Part shown: positions 14,856 to 23,662 of the stretch, one piece after another
Layout: every line of letters starts with the position of its first letter
Numbering within the stretch: the first letter of the stretch is position 1
NCBI GenBank assembly: GCA_944381095.1
Contig: CALWJW010000014.1
Coordinates: 1 to 33,511 of the forward strand
Direction: 5' to 3'
From: an uncultured Clostridia bacterium
GTDB taxonomy: Bacteria > Bacillota > Clostridia > Oscillospirales > CAG-272
DNA: 33,511 bases
The notes under the pieces: generated by a model
The model's database searches: none
What the model was told of the DNA's origin: nothing
The model's input: the letters and a program-made list of their open reading frames with translations, nothing else
Program-made: the position numbers and the translations under genes

Positions 14856-16232
14856 TTAGTCTTTGGCATGAGCCAGGGCGTAAGATACCCGGTTAAGTTT
14901 GCCGGCGCCCATTGTCAGTATCATTGTGTCTTTTTCCGCATTTTCGGCAAGAAACCTGTAAATGCCCTCGAACGAAGGTATGTAGAGGGCATTTTCGGTC
15001 GAAGCTGCGAGCATTTCAGACGAAACACCGTAAATATTGACCTCACGGGCGGGAAAAATGTCCGCAAATATCACAAGGTCACAGTCGGTGAACGCCGCGG
15101 TGAAATCCCGGAAAAGAGAATAAGTTCTTGAATAGGTGTGCGGCTGAAATGCGCAGATGATCCGTTTATAGCCGAGTGACCGTGCGGTTTTCAGTGTGGC
15201 TCTTATTTCAGTCGGATGATGGGCGTAGTCGTCGTATATGTCAGCTCCTGCATAATTGCCGATATATTCAAAACGTCTTTTCAGACCGGTGAAACCGGAA
15301 AGTGAGGATGAGATTATTTCGCTTTTTATCCCGTAAACGGAGGCACAAAGAGCGGCTGCCAAAGCGTTAGAAACGTTGTGTATTCCCGGTACGCTTAGAG
15401 AACATCTGAACGGCAACTGCTGTTTAATGCAACCCGTAAATGAAAATAAACCTCTTTTTTCGTCTGTTTCCGTTGCAAAAGCGTCGGCGTTTTTGTCAGT
15501 AAGAGAAAAAGTGAGAATTCTGACACCCCGGTTTTGGATGAAGGGGATGATGGAAGATGAATTATAACAGTCAAGATTGACTATGCAGGTCTTGCTCTGG
15601 GCGGCAAATTGTCCGAAGCCATCTTCGGCACTTCTCAAAGTCGGATAGGTGTCAGTATGTTCTTTTTCAATATTGAGAATAACTGAGGTCTCCGGATGAA
15701 AATCAAGGAATGAACGGTTGAATTCGCACGCTTCGAAAATAAGGCAACCGCCGCCGTTTCGGAACGACAGACCTGAATCCTTGTCGGCGGCGCCGGCCAG
15801 CAAAGCCGAAGAAACAGAACTGTCTTTGAAAATTTTACCTGTCATATGAGTAACCGTACTTTTTCCGTGAGTGCCGGCCACGGCGATGCTGTGAGGAAAA
15901 CAGTCGGCAAGGCAGCCGAGAAAGCGGGAACGGGTATAGACAGGAATGCCGCATATTCTTGCTTGCCGAAGTTCGGGATTGGAATCATTAACGGCGGCGG
16001 TATAAACGAAAGCGTCGGAACCGGCGATATTTTCAGCGGAATGTGACGTAAAGACTCTGATGCCGTAACTTTGCAAAAACGAAAGAGTATCTGAGGAAAT
16101 GTCGCAGTCACTTCCGCTTACCGAAAAGCCGTTAAGTGAACAGATGGCGGCAAGTCCGGACATAGATGCGCCGCCGATGCCGCAGAAAAAAATACTTTTT
16201 TTACCGCAAAGAAAACCGAAATTATCAGACAT
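14856..16232 (-). CDS. murC: UDP-N-acetylmuramate--L-alanine ligase MurC
   Basis: The 458-residue product has the Rossmann-like GIGGASMSG (18-26), the ATP-binding GTHGKST (120-126), FEACEF (168-171 region), LNIEKEHTD (186-194), HNVSNALAA, DDYAHHPTEI and FQPHTYSRT. It adds L-Ala to UDP-MurNAc in the cytoplasm. The frame is open to 16313, giving 27 extra hydrophobic residues, but no ribosome binding site precedes that ATG; ATG 16232 follows GGCGGGG by 6 bases and starts at the family N-terminus. The P-loop is GTHGKST where GTHGKTT is usual. It is divergent from spoVG. Confidence 0.94.
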   Translation of the reverse strand: MSDNFGFLCGKKSIFFCGIGGASMSGLAAICSLNGFSVSGSDCDISSDTLSFLQSYGIRVFTSHSAENIAGSDAFVYTAAVNDSNPELRQARICGIPVYTRSRFLGCLADCFPHSIAVAGTHGKSTVTHMTGKIFKDSSVSSALLAGAADKDSGLSFRNGGGCLIFEACEFNRSFLDFHPETSVILNIEKEHTDTYPTLRSAEDGFGQFAAQSKTCIVNLDCYNSSSIIPFIQNRGVRILTFSLTDKNADAFATETDEKRGLFSFTGCIKQQLPFRCSLSVPGIHNVSNALAAALCASVYGIKSEIISSSLSGFTGLKRRFEYIGNYAGADIYDDYAHHPTEIRATLKTARSLGYKRIICAFQPHTYSRTYSLFRDFTAAFTDCDLVIFADIFPAREVNIYGVSSEMLAASTENALYIPSFEGIYRFLAENAEKDTMILTMGAGKLNRVSYALAHAKD

Positions 16233-16389
16233 AAAAAACCCCGCCAAAAAAACAGAATAGCCGAACAACCGACATAATAAGATATATATTTTGAGAAAAA
16301 GAAAATTATTCATAAAGCGGCTTAAAAAAAGAAATAGAAATTTTCAAAAAAACTTTTAAATAAATCCCACATTTTTCATAAAAAAAAAC

Positions 16390-16395
16390 TATAAT
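16390..16395 (+). promoter_or_regulatory. -10 element upstream of spoVG
   Basis: TATAAT lies 84 bases before spoVG within an A-rich region. The -35 at 17 bases is poor. B. subtilis spoVG uses sigma-H, but no AGGAnnT...GAAT pair is visible here. Confidence 0.5.
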
Positions 16396-16478
16396 GTAGG
16401 TACAGACATCAGATATCGGACGGAAAAAGACGGTAAAAGATGATGCTGACCATCAAAATAACAGCTTGGAGGACTATT

Positions 16479-16802
16479 ATGCAAATCACAGATGTAAAAG
16501 TAAGAAAGTTATTCAGCGATTCGGAGCCGATGAAAGCAATAGTTTCGGTAACGTTTGATTCTCAGCTTGCGCTGCATGATATCAAGGTAATATACGCAAG
16601 GGAGAAGTTGTTCATAGTAATGCCCAGCAGAAAGAATCCGGACGGAACATACAGAGATATAGTTCATCCGATAAATGCTGATTTCAGGGCTGAGCTTGAG
16701 AGTGCGGTGCTTAAAGCTTACGAAGAGGCAGTTGCAGAAGAGGCTGCCAAGGCCGCGGAAGATGCCGATGACGCAGAGAACGCCGGCACAACAGAAGAAT
16801 AA
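16479..16802 (+). CDS. spoVG: Septation/sporulation regulator SpoVG
   Basis: The 107-residue protein starts MQITDVKVRKLF and has MKAIVSVTFDSQLALHDIKV, FIVMPSRKNPDGTYRDIVHP and NADFRAELESAVLKAYEE, which is typical SpoVG, followed by an Ala/Glu/Asp-rich tail. SpoVG is a small nucleic-acid-binding regulator that affects septation, sporulation and other genes. The frame is open from 16440 but ATG 16479, 7 bases after TTGGAGG, is the family start. It is a single-gene unit with a strong terminator, divergent from murC. Confidence 0.97.
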   Translation: MQITDVKVRKLFSDSEPMKAIVSVTFDSQLALHDIKVIYAREKLFIVMPSRKNPDGTYRDIVHPINADFRAELESAVLKAYEEAVAEEAAKAAEDADDAENAGTTEE

Positions 16803-16810
16803 TAGAGAAA

Positions 16811-16844
16811 AACTCCCCGTGACAGGTCACGGGGAGTTTTTTTG
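16811..16844 (+). terminator. Strong rho-independent terminator of spoVG
   Basis: A 13-bp perfect stem, AACTCCCCGTGAC (16811-16823) with GTCACGGGGAGTT (16826-16838), followed by a T-run, 8 bases after the spoVG stop. Confidence 0.95.
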
Positions 16845-16925
16845 TTTTAAAATAACCTCTGATCGGAAGAAAACCAAACAAGACTTTTCAGACAAGACAA
16901 CGCTTTGAGGTTCAAATTCCGAAAC

Positions 16926-18320
16926 TTAGTGCGGAAATTCAGTTGCACTCCGGTTGTCAGTTCGTGACTCGCTGTTTATTTTCCTGATCACGAAGAAATA
17001 AAGCAGAAATGAAACGATCGCCGTCAGAAAATCAGCTATCAGCTGAGTGAACGCAAGACCGGTGAGTCCGAACAGGAAATTCATAAGGAACATAAGCGGA
17101 ATATTGAAAAGCCCCTGTCTGCATGAACTGAGGAGCAAAGATTCCTTGCCCTTTCCGAGCGCCTGAAAAGTGTAGCTCATCTGAAAATTCAAAAACATAA
17201 GCGGTGTGGCAAGACAGCATATCCGCAACAGATAAGCTCCGACTTTTACTGTCTCTGCCTCATCAATAAAAAGACGGACGATGGCGGTAGGGAAAATCTG
17301 GTAAACTATCACGCATGTAATTGCACAGATCAAGCCGCATATTCTTGTGTATCTGACGGATTTTTTCATTCTGTCAAAGTCGCCGGAAGAATAATTGTAG
17401 GCAACAAGCGGCATCATTCCCTGACAAAGACCGTTTCCTATATTCATAGGCAGCATATCGATTTTTTTTACTATCCCCATAGCGGCAAGAGATATATCGC
17501 CGTAACCGAAGACCAGTTTGTTAATGACTATGTTTGAAGCGCAGGAAAGCAGCGAACCGAGAGCTGACGGGAAACCGACGGCGAAAATCCTGAATGTATA
17601 ACGAAGGGCAGGTAAAACACGTACAGGACTCAGCGAGAGAGGAACGGAATTTTTCAGAATGAGAAATACCGCAAAAAAATACAGAAGTGTCACTGAATTT
17701 GAAATGAAAGTTGCAATAGCGGCGGCGGCTACCTCGTTTCCCGGAGCAAATATCCTGAACATAAATATCGGATCGAGTATAATGTTAAGGACAGCCCCGA
17801 ATGCAAGTCCGACAGAGGCATGCCTTGCGTAGCCGAAGCTACGCAGTATGTGCGACATTGTAAGGGCAAGAGAGGTTGGCAGACCGCCGAGACATATCAC
17901 CCACAGTACATAGTCCGAAGCGAATCCGAGGGTGTTGCTGCCCGCGCCTATCAATAAAAGTATCGGTTTCATGAAAAAAAAACAGACAAGCGAGTAAACG
18001 GCGGTAATTACAAGTGAACCGTAAAAGCTGAAAGCGCAGACAGATCTTGCGTTTTCTGTTTGACCTGAGCCGAGAAGTCTGGAAATAAGGCTTCCTCCGC
18101 CTATTCCGAATAGATTTGAAAGCGCATTCATAACGAAATAAAGTACAAAAACGACCGAAACCGCCGCAATTTTGTACGGATCATTAGTTTTTCCTATGAA
18201 ATACGTGTCGGCAAGGTTATAGACCATGGTTATCAGCTGGCTGAGTATAGTAGGTATGGCAAGAGTCGCCAGGGCTTTACCGACCGGCATTTTTTCAAAA
18301 AGATATTTTTTGTCTTTCAA
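16926..18320 (-). CDS. MATE family multidrug/cation exporter
   Basis: The 464-residue, very hydrophobic protein has about 12 membrane segments in two similar halves. The N-terminus has the MATE pattern LATLAIPTILSQLITMVYNLADTYFIG (about 18-44), and loops contain SRLLGSGQTENAR and MSHILRSFGYARHAS. The family exchanges Na+ or H+ for organic cations. The start is TTG 18320 with AGGT about 8 bases upstream. It is convergent with spoVG and divergent from the spoIIQ-like gene, with no obvious partner. Substrate cannot be told from sequence. Confidence 0.93.
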   Translation of the reverse strand: MKDKKYLFEKMPVGKALATLAIPTILSQLITMVYNLADTYFIGKTNDPYKIAAVSVVFVLYFVMNALSNLFGIGGGSLISRLLGSGQTENARSVCAFSFYGSLVITAVYSLVCFFFMKPILLLIGAGSNTLGFASDYVLWVICLGGLPTSLALTMSHILRSFGYARHASVGLAFGAVLNIILDPIFMFRIFAPGNEVAAAAIATFISNSVTLLYFFAVFLILKNSVPLSLSPVRVLPALRYTFRIFAVGFPSALGSLLSCASNIVINKLVFGYGDISLAAMGIVKKIDMLPMNIGNGLCQGMMPLVAYNYSSGDFDRMKKSVRYTRICGLICAITCVIVYQIFPTAIVRLFIDEAETVKVGAYLLRICCLATPLMFLNFQMSYTFQALGKGKESLLLSSCRQGLFNIPLMFLMNFLFGLTGLAFTQLIADFLTAIVSFLLYFFVIRKINSESRTDNRSATEFPH

Positions 18321-18828
18321 TTTATTACCTGCCTTTTGACAAATTTATGATTTTATAAAAGTATAGTTTCCCAATCGGAAAACAAACGATTTTTTGCCTG
18401 TCAAGATCAGACTGCAAACGCATTTTTATTATCGGAATTTTACTCATCAGAGTGAGCGTAAGTTGATAAACTCTCGGCATTATTCTGCCGTGCAGAAGCA
18501 CTGATTATCCTTGCTTGCTTCAATTTTTATTTTCCATTATTCGAGATCATTGACCGAAAAGCTACCATCATTAGACACGCAGTTATTCAGCCGGCAGTAA
18601 AAATGAACGTTGAGCTCCTTTTACCGAGGCTTCAAACAGTTCCCATATTGTTGATAAGACAAATTGTCAGGCTTGAAGGTTCCGGCAAGTATAGTCAAAC
18701 GCTTACAGTTTTTTGTGATTTCCATTCTGAAAAAATGAAATAAAGGTGTCTTGATTTTTATTTATTGCGTATGTATTACAGATAAAACAGAAAATTTTGT
18801 CAAGATGGAATAAAAAAATCGAAAGACC
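18321..18828. other. Gene-free stretch between the MATE gene and the spoIIQ-like promoter
   Basis: About 500 AT-rich bases with no frame that has a ribosome binding site or a recognisable product. A TATACT on the minus strand near 18360 may serve the MATE gene, without a good -35. No repeats or stable long hairpins were noticed. Confidence 0.4.
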
Positions 18829-18858
18829 GAATAATTCCGGTTTTCCGTGACGATAATA
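18829..18858 (+). promoter_or_regulatory. Sigma-F-like promoter of the spoIIQ-like gene
   Basis: GAATA (18829-18833), a 15-base spacer and GACGATAATA (18849-18858). The -10 matches the sigma-F consensus GGnrAnAnTw at all but the second base and the -35 matches GywTA at four of five positions. This fits a forespore gene. Confidence 0.55.
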
Positions 18859-18891
18859 TAGACACCTTAACAAACAAATCGGGAGGAAATC

Positions 18892-19632
18892 ATGAACATC
18901 AATATCAAGGAAAAACTTGCAGGAAAGGGAGCTTATATAGCTCTGGCGCTTTTGCTTGCGGCGATACTGACTTTTACGGTAATAGCGATAGTATCAACAG
19001 TAAACAAGAGAAACGATGACGTACAGCAACCGGATCAGTTACCCGGCGAAAACAATCAGGAAGAAGAAAAGAATGACGACAAGACAGACGGGGAAAACAA
19101 CGGAGAAAACAATGGAGACAACAACGAAGCCGGAACCGGCGGAGAGAATACAGACGATGAGGTAAACACAGAGCCTGAGGAGACAGTTTATGTTGTGCCT
19201 TGCGAGGGATATGTAAACAAGGATTACAGCGAGGATATGCTTGTTTTTTCACAGACTATGAACGACCATCGTATACATCTGGGCATTGATATATCAGGTA
19301 ATGTTGGCGACAAGGTAATGGCATTTTCAAAAGGCGTTGTGGAGAAGATTTACAGTGATGCGTTTATGGGAAAGACGATAGTTATAAACCACGGTAACGG
19401 ACTTAAATCTTACTATATGAACCTTGCGGACACTATTCCGGACGGTATAAAAGAAGGTGTTACAGTTGAAGCCGGCACGGTAATAGGAGCGATCGGCGAA
19501 ACGGCGATCTCGGAATCGGCTGACAGTCCGCATCTGCACTTTGAAGTAAGGCTCAGTGATAAGAAGGTCGATCCGAAGAATTATGTAACACTTCCGTCTT
19601 CTGCTGAGACAGACACGGAATACGAAGGCTGA
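18892..19632 (+). CDS. spoIIQ: SpoIIQ-like M23 peptidase-domain protein
   Basis: The 246-residue protein has a short cytoplasmic N-terminus, one membrane segment (about 14-36), an acidic Asn/Glu/Asp/Gly-rich linker (40-97) and an M23/LytM domain (about 100-235). The metal ligands are present: H129-LGI-D133 and H214-L-H216. SpoIIQ is made in the forespore and binds SpoIIIAH across the intermembrane space during engulfment; in Bacillus it lacks one zinc ligand, in C. difficile the ligands are kept. The sigma-F-like promoter supports the spore role. ATG 18892 follows GGGAGG by 7 bases. An ordinary membrane-bound M23 cell-wall enzyme is the alternative. Confidence 0.75.
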   Translation: MNINIKEKLAGKGAYIALALLLAAILTFTVIAIVSTVNKRNDDVQQPDQLPGENNQEEEKNDDKTDGENNGENNGDNNEAGTGGENTDDEVNTEPEETVYVVPCEGYVNKDYSEDMLVFSQTMNDHRIHLGIDISGNVGDKVMAFSKGVVEKIYSDAFMGKTIVINHGNGLKSYYMNLADTIPDGIKEGVTVEAGTVIGAIGETAISESADSPHLHFEVRLSDKKVDPKNYVTLPSSAETDTEYEG

Positions 19633-19834
19633 GCATAGACATTCGGTATAACCGATGATCATAAACTTTCCGTCATTCGGTGAATCTGACTGCAATATGA
19701 ACGGTAAAACCCGGATCAGATAACAGCGTCATGAAGTCAGACTAAGCGACGGCAGTGAGCGGCTGACCGAAATGGTAACTGAAAGTGCCGTACAGACGTA
19801 TGACTATTACGCTTGATGTTTGATAAAAATTTAA

Positions 19835-19869
19835 AAACAACCGCACAGGAATTGTTCGGTTGTTTTTTT
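19835..19869. terminator. Bidirectional terminator between spoIIQ-like and fructokinase genes
   Basis: AAACAACCG (19835-19843) pairs with CGGTTGTTT (19857-19865), with A-rich sequence on the left and a T-run on the right. It can serve both convergent genes, although it lies about 200 bases after the spoIIQ-like stop. Confidence 0.8.
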
Positions 19870-19880
19870 ATCCATGCAGG

Positions 19881-20885
19881 TTAAAATGTCCGCTTTATAT
19901 CTTTACCGTAAGTGCGCAGAGGAGTTTTGTCGATGCATTCACGTATTGACTTCAAATCAGGAACGGAAGTTATACCGCCGTATCCCGAGGCACAGACCGC
20001 ACCGGCTGCGCTTGCAAATTTACAAAATTCCATCAGTTGTTTGTGTGTGAGCGATGAAAGTGATTCAGGAGTATGAAAACCGTTTGCAATCAGACGGCTG
20101 ATAAAAGCTCCGAAAAAGCAGTCGCCTGATGCGGTTGTGTCGACAGCGTTGACAGCAAAAGCCGGAAGCGATCCGGTAAAACCGTTTGCCGAGAAAACAC
20201 AGCCGTCGGCGCCGAGGGTCACAAGGATTATTTTGATCCCTTGTTTTACCATGTAAGCAATACCCTCTGAAATACTTGAAGTGCCGGAAAGAAAAAGCAG
20301 CTCATCTTCCGAAACTTTAAGAATATGGCAATACGGCAGTCCCTGACGCATGATATCAAGCGATTCTGATTCTGACGCCCAGAGCGCCGGTCTTCTGTTA
20401 GGGTCATACGAAATAAGCTTGCCGCATTTAAAAGCGGCTTTTATAAGTTCTGACGTAGTTTCGCGGCTCGGCTGATCAGTGAGCGAGACTGAGCCGAAGT
20501 GGAACAGCCTGCAACCGTATATCATACGCAGATCTACTTCGTCAGTTCTCAGACGGGTGTCGGCGCCGTGTTTTCGGTAAAAGGTAAAACTGCGGTCACC
20601 GTTTGAATTCAATTCAACAAAGGAAAGAGTGGTGTTGTAATCATTGTCTTTGACAACCCCTTCCGTGTTGACACCGTTTGATCTGAGACATTCCGTAAGT
20701 AAAGTTCCGAAGCTGTCATTGCCGACTTTTCCTATAAAACCGACCTGTATTCCGAGCTTTGCAAGCTGAACGGCGACATTTGCCGGTGCTCCGCCCGGAT
20801 TGGGCGAAAACAGCACCGGAGCTCCGGGGTAAGAAGCCGGGGTAAAATCTATCAGAAGTTCGCCGGCAGTGATTACATCGCACAT
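19881..20885 (-). CDS. PfkB-family fructokinase
   Basis: The 334-residue ribokinase-fold protein has GELLIDF (8-14), the substrate motif GGAPANVA (31-38), and the C-terminal signature DTTASGDCFFGAF (249-261), with Asp255 in the place of the catalytic base. It phosphorylates a sugar, most likely fructose. The neighbouring GH32 gene upstream in the same direction, which would release fructose, supports this. ATG 20885 follows GGGAG by about 7 bases; the open frame reaches 20924 without a better site. Several LacI- or ROK-type regulators usually accompany such genes, but none is seen here. Confidence 0.88.
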   Translation of the reverse strand: MCDVITAGELLIDFTPASYPGAPVLFSPNPGGAPANVAVQLAKLGIQVGFIGKVGNDSFGTLLTECLRSNGVNTEGVVKDNDYNTTLSFVELNSNGDRSFTFYRKHGADTRLRTDEVDLRMIYGCRLFHFGSVSLTDQPSRETTSELIKAAFKCGKLISYDPNRRPALWASESESLDIMRQGLPYCHILKVSEDELLFLSGTSSISEGIAYMVKQGIKIILVTLGADGCVFSANGFTGSLPAFAVNAVDTTASGDCFFGAFISRLIANGFHTPESLSSLTHKQLMEFCKFASAAGAVCASGYGGITSVPDLKSIRECIDKTPLRTYGKDIKRTF

Positions 20886-21074
20886 ATTATTTCTCCCGTA
20901 AGATAGAAATTTTTTGACATACATATTCAGTTTAACAGTATATAGTACAAAAAATTGACTTTGTTTACTTAAAAAAACACAAATATTGTTATAATAAAAT
21001 TCGAGATATATATTCTTTTTTTGCTCTATAAACTCAACCCGGTATAATTGCAGGTACGTTTACAACAAATTCCA

Positions 21075-22430
21075 TTAAAGGTTTGTGCTGTTTGATTTGA
21101 AAATTCTTGCTTTCACGCCTGTTGAACAGGAAATGGTATTGTACGGGATTTCCGGGAACACCAGACTTGTGAAGGCGCTGTATCCTCCGTCGGCGAAAAT
21201 CTCACAAATGTAGCTGTCAAAAATCAGTTCAAAATGCCAGCTGCCACTCATAATTCTTTTGTGAGTTGCGACTGAAAACATTTCGGATGCAAAATTTTCA
21301 TCAAAATCCTTAATCCCGGCTTCTGTTCTGTCAAAGTAAAATTCATTGTTACCGTTTACACCGAACATAAGCCTGTTTCCGGCGCTGTTGGAAAGTGTTA
21401 CATACCCTTCTCCGCGACCTGACACTTTTATGCAGAAGCAGGCAGTACCGAGAGATCGGAATTCAGAATAATTGCATTCTGAAAAAATACCGATTTTTAC
21501 AGGACTGAGTACAGGTATAAAATCTCCGTCCGGAGTTTCGGAAAGTGTAATGTTTCTCGGCAATGTCATGCATCCGCGGTAAGTTTCTGCCGGAATTTTG
21601 TCGGCGTAAATCCAGTTGGATGCCCAGCCGAGCATTATTTTGTCCGGCGTGTTGTCGAAGGTAACCGAGGCGTAATTATCAAACCCGGCATCAAGCCAAT
21701 GCGCATCAGGACAGGGCTTGTCGGAGACGAATTTACCGTTTTTGAAATCGCCGATAAAATACTGAGTCCTTGATCCCCGGTCAGCCGCTCCGCTTCCCAT
21801 ACTGACTGTGAGCATCCACTTTGTGCGATTTCCGCAGCTGAGTGGAAAAAGATCAGGGCATTCCCAGACTCCTGAGGCTGAATTCTGCTCACTGAACTCT
21901 CCGGTCTCTTTCCAGTCGGTGAGATTTGCAGAGGAGTAAAATTTTACTCTGTCGCCTGCGGCGAGCACCAGTCCCCAATCGCCTTCCGGTTTACGGAAGA
22001 TTTTCGGATCCCTGAAATCCGGCAGTGTATCGTTCGGGATCACCGGATTTGAAGTGAAAGGAATAAACTCAGTGTAGTCTGTTGACCGGGCTATGCTTTG
22101 TTGCTCGGTTTTGCCGTGGTTAGTGTATATCGCCACAATGGGAGGTTTCCCTGCAACGCCGAAGCCGGAACTGTTTTTCGAGTCAAAAACCGCCGAACCG
22201 GAGTAAATGTAACCGAGGTCGTCCGGTTTAAGCGCGACAGGTAAGTGTTTCCAGTGGATAAGATCTCGGCTGACGGCATGATACCAGTGCATAGGTCCCC
22301 ATTTCATAGCGTCGGGATAATACTGGGCGAAAAGATGATAATTCCCGTTTTCGTAAACAAGTCCGTTAGGATCGTTTATCCAACCGGAAACGGGGGTAAA
22401 ATGGATGAGCGGCCGTTTAGGTCTGAACAT
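21075..22430 (-). CDS. GH32 beta-fructofuranosidase (sucrase/fructanase)
   Basis: The 451-residue protein has the GH32 motifs WINDPNG (17-23, nucleophile Asp20), FRDPK (139-143, Asp141) and ECPDLF (190-195, acid/base Glu190), with a C-terminal beta-sandwich. It hydrolyses sucrose, possibly sucrose-6-phosphate or short fructans. There is no signal peptide, so it acts in the cytoplasm. ATG 22430 follows AGGAGG by 5 bases. The fructokinase gene follows after a 189-base gap that contains AT-rich promoter-like sequence and a weak catabolite-repression-like half-site (TGTAAACG near 21050), so the two may be transcribed separately. No transporter or PTS gene is next to them. Confidence 0.93.
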   Translation of the reverse strand: MFRPKRPLIHFTPVSGWINDPNGLVYENGNYHLFAQYYPDAMKWGPMHWYHAVSRDLIHWKHLPVALKPDDLGYIYSGSAVFDSKNSSGFGVAGKPPIVAIYTNHGKTEQQSIARSTDYTEFIPFTSNPVIPNDTLPDFRDPKIFRKPEGDWGLVLAAGDRVKFYSSANLTDWKETGEFSEQNSASGVWECPDLFPLSCGNRTKWMLTVSMGSGAADRGSRTQYFIGDFKNGKFVSDKPCPDAHWLDAGFDNYASVTFDNTPDKIMLGWASNWIYADKIPAETYRGCMTLPRNITLSETPDGDFIPVLSPVKIGIFSECNYSEFRSLGTACFCIKVSGRGEGYVTLSNSAGNRLMFGVNGNNEFYFDRTEAGIKDFDENFASEMFSVATHKRIMSGSWHFELIFDSYICEIFADGGYSAFTSLVFPEIPYNTISCSTGVKARIFKSNSTNL

Positions 22431-22538
22431 GAATACCTCCTGTTAAAGCGGATTTTGAAAAAAGCAGTGTTTGAATTTGTTTTGTAATTTTTGGTTATAA
22501 ATCCAATCTGATTTTACAATTTCAGTTGCAGTTCAAAT

Positions 22539-22667
22539 AAACCGTAAACCTACCTATTTAAACCGAAAACCTTACTTATTTAAACCGTAAACCTACCTAT
22601 TTAAACCGTAAACCTACCTATTTAAACCGAAAACCTTACTTATTTAAACCGTAAGCCGTACTTATTG
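22539..22667. repeat. Tandem array of six 21/22-bp units
   Basis: Two unit types occur: A, AAACCGTAAACCTACCTATT plus T (21 bp), and B, AAACCGAAAACCTTACTTAT plus TT (22 bp). The order is A-B-A-A-B-A', with starts at 22539, 22560, 22582, 22603, 22624 and 22646; the last unit is degenerate. The array lies about 110 bases upstream of the GH32 start, in the gap that separates it from the divergent kinase-like gene. Confidence 0.9.
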
Positions 22668-23070
22668 CTTTTTTCGCCGGTCGGTTATTTCAAACAGAGG
22701 CATTTTTCGTGTTTTCGGAAGAAAAAATAAAAACGTTAAGACAGATGAACAGCCGGTTAAACTTATATTCGGCTTTTTCTGATGCGCAGTAAGATTTGTC
22801 TGTAAGCTTTTTTAAGTTATATAATTTAAGATATAATTTAAGTTATACAAATATAAGTTTAAAAAACTTATTTCCGGATGTATCAAAGCGCTTATTTCCG
22901 GATTCGGTTTTCTCAGAAGTTGATTATGCGTTTTTATTTAAGTTCTCTCAAAGTTATACAACCTGTAATGTGTTTTATGGCATCCGCCGGAAAAATCCGG
23001 AGCTGTGCACATAAATTTCCGGAAATCAATAAACTGCTTACGGAGAAATTTTTAATAAAAAGTAATTATC
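22668..23070. other. Gene-free AT-rich stretch between the two arrays
   Basis: No supported frame. It has recurring TTTAAGTTATA-like words (22810-22860 and near 22950), a short palindrome AAGTTTAAAAAACTT (near 22856) and two copies of CTTATTTCCGGAT (near 22867 and 22891). Confidence 0.4.
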
Positions 23071-23456
23071 GATCAAGCTTGATCAGGAGAAAAAGGTTTA
23101 TTCTATTCCTCAATCAAGCTTGGTAAGGGGAAAAATCGTTTATTATAGTCGTATATCAGATCGAAATATACTCGCTTGTTATATTCTTTCGATCAAATTT
23201 GATCAGGAGAAAAATGGTTTATTATATCCTTTCGATCAAGCTTGGTAAGGGGAAAAATCGTTTATTATAGTCGTATATCAGATCGAAATATACTCGCTTG
23301 TTATATTCTTTCGATCAAATTTGATCAGGAGAAAAATGGTTTATTATATCCTTTCGATCAAGCTTGATCAGAAGAAAAATCGTTTATTATATTCGTCTAT
23401 CAAGTTTGATTAGAGTAAAAATCAGTTTTTATATTCTTTTGATCAAGTAGCTTTGA
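23071..23456. repeat. Array of about ten 40-43-bp units with palindromic cores; perfect 122-bp duplication
   Basis: Perfect palindromes GATCAAGCTTGATC (23071, 23356) and GATCAAATTTGATC (23191, 23313) alternate with imperfect ones (GATCAAGCTTGG at 23234, ATCAAGCTTGG at 23113, ATCAAGTTTGAT at 23399, GATCAAGTAGC at 23441) and two decayed units (near 23158 and 23280). The intervening sequence is (A)GGAGAAAAATGGTTTATTATA-like. Bases 23113-23234 are repeated exactly as 23235-23356. Core-to-core steps are about 40-43 bp. Confidence 0.9.
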
Positions 23457-23605
23457 ATAAAAATTGCTTTATTTCAAAATATAATAGACATAAATTTAAG
23501 ATTATCTGATTTTTTGCGGATTAAAAAGCGGTCCGAAATTGCAGTGATCTTCAAAAATATGGGCTTGGTTTATAAAAGTTTTTCAGCTAATTTATAAAAA
23601 ATCCA

Positions 23606-23634
23606 TTGAATTAAAACCGCAAATATGGTAGAAT
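23606..23634 (+). promoter_or_regulatory. Sigma-A promoter of the cytidylate-kinase-like gene
   Basis: TTGAAT (23606-23611), 17 bases, TAGAAT (23629-23634); the predicted start near 23641 is about 20 bases before the ATG. Confidence 0.75.
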
Positions 23635-23662
23635 GTCGGTGAAAAAAAGCGGAGGTAATAAA

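Noticed and set aside
16233..16313. Hydrophobic N-terminal extension of MurC (membrane-anchored MurC)
   Set aside because: No ribosome binding site precedes ATG 16313, and MurC proteins are cytoplasmic with the Rossmann motif near the start.
21040..21060. Catabolite-repression (cre) site between GH32 and fructokinase
   Set aside because: Only one half (TGTAAACG) fits; the other half has mismatches at conserved positions.
22796..23014. A 72-codon protein in the gap between the arrays
   Set aside because: No ribosome binding site, AT-driven composition and no recognisable pattern.
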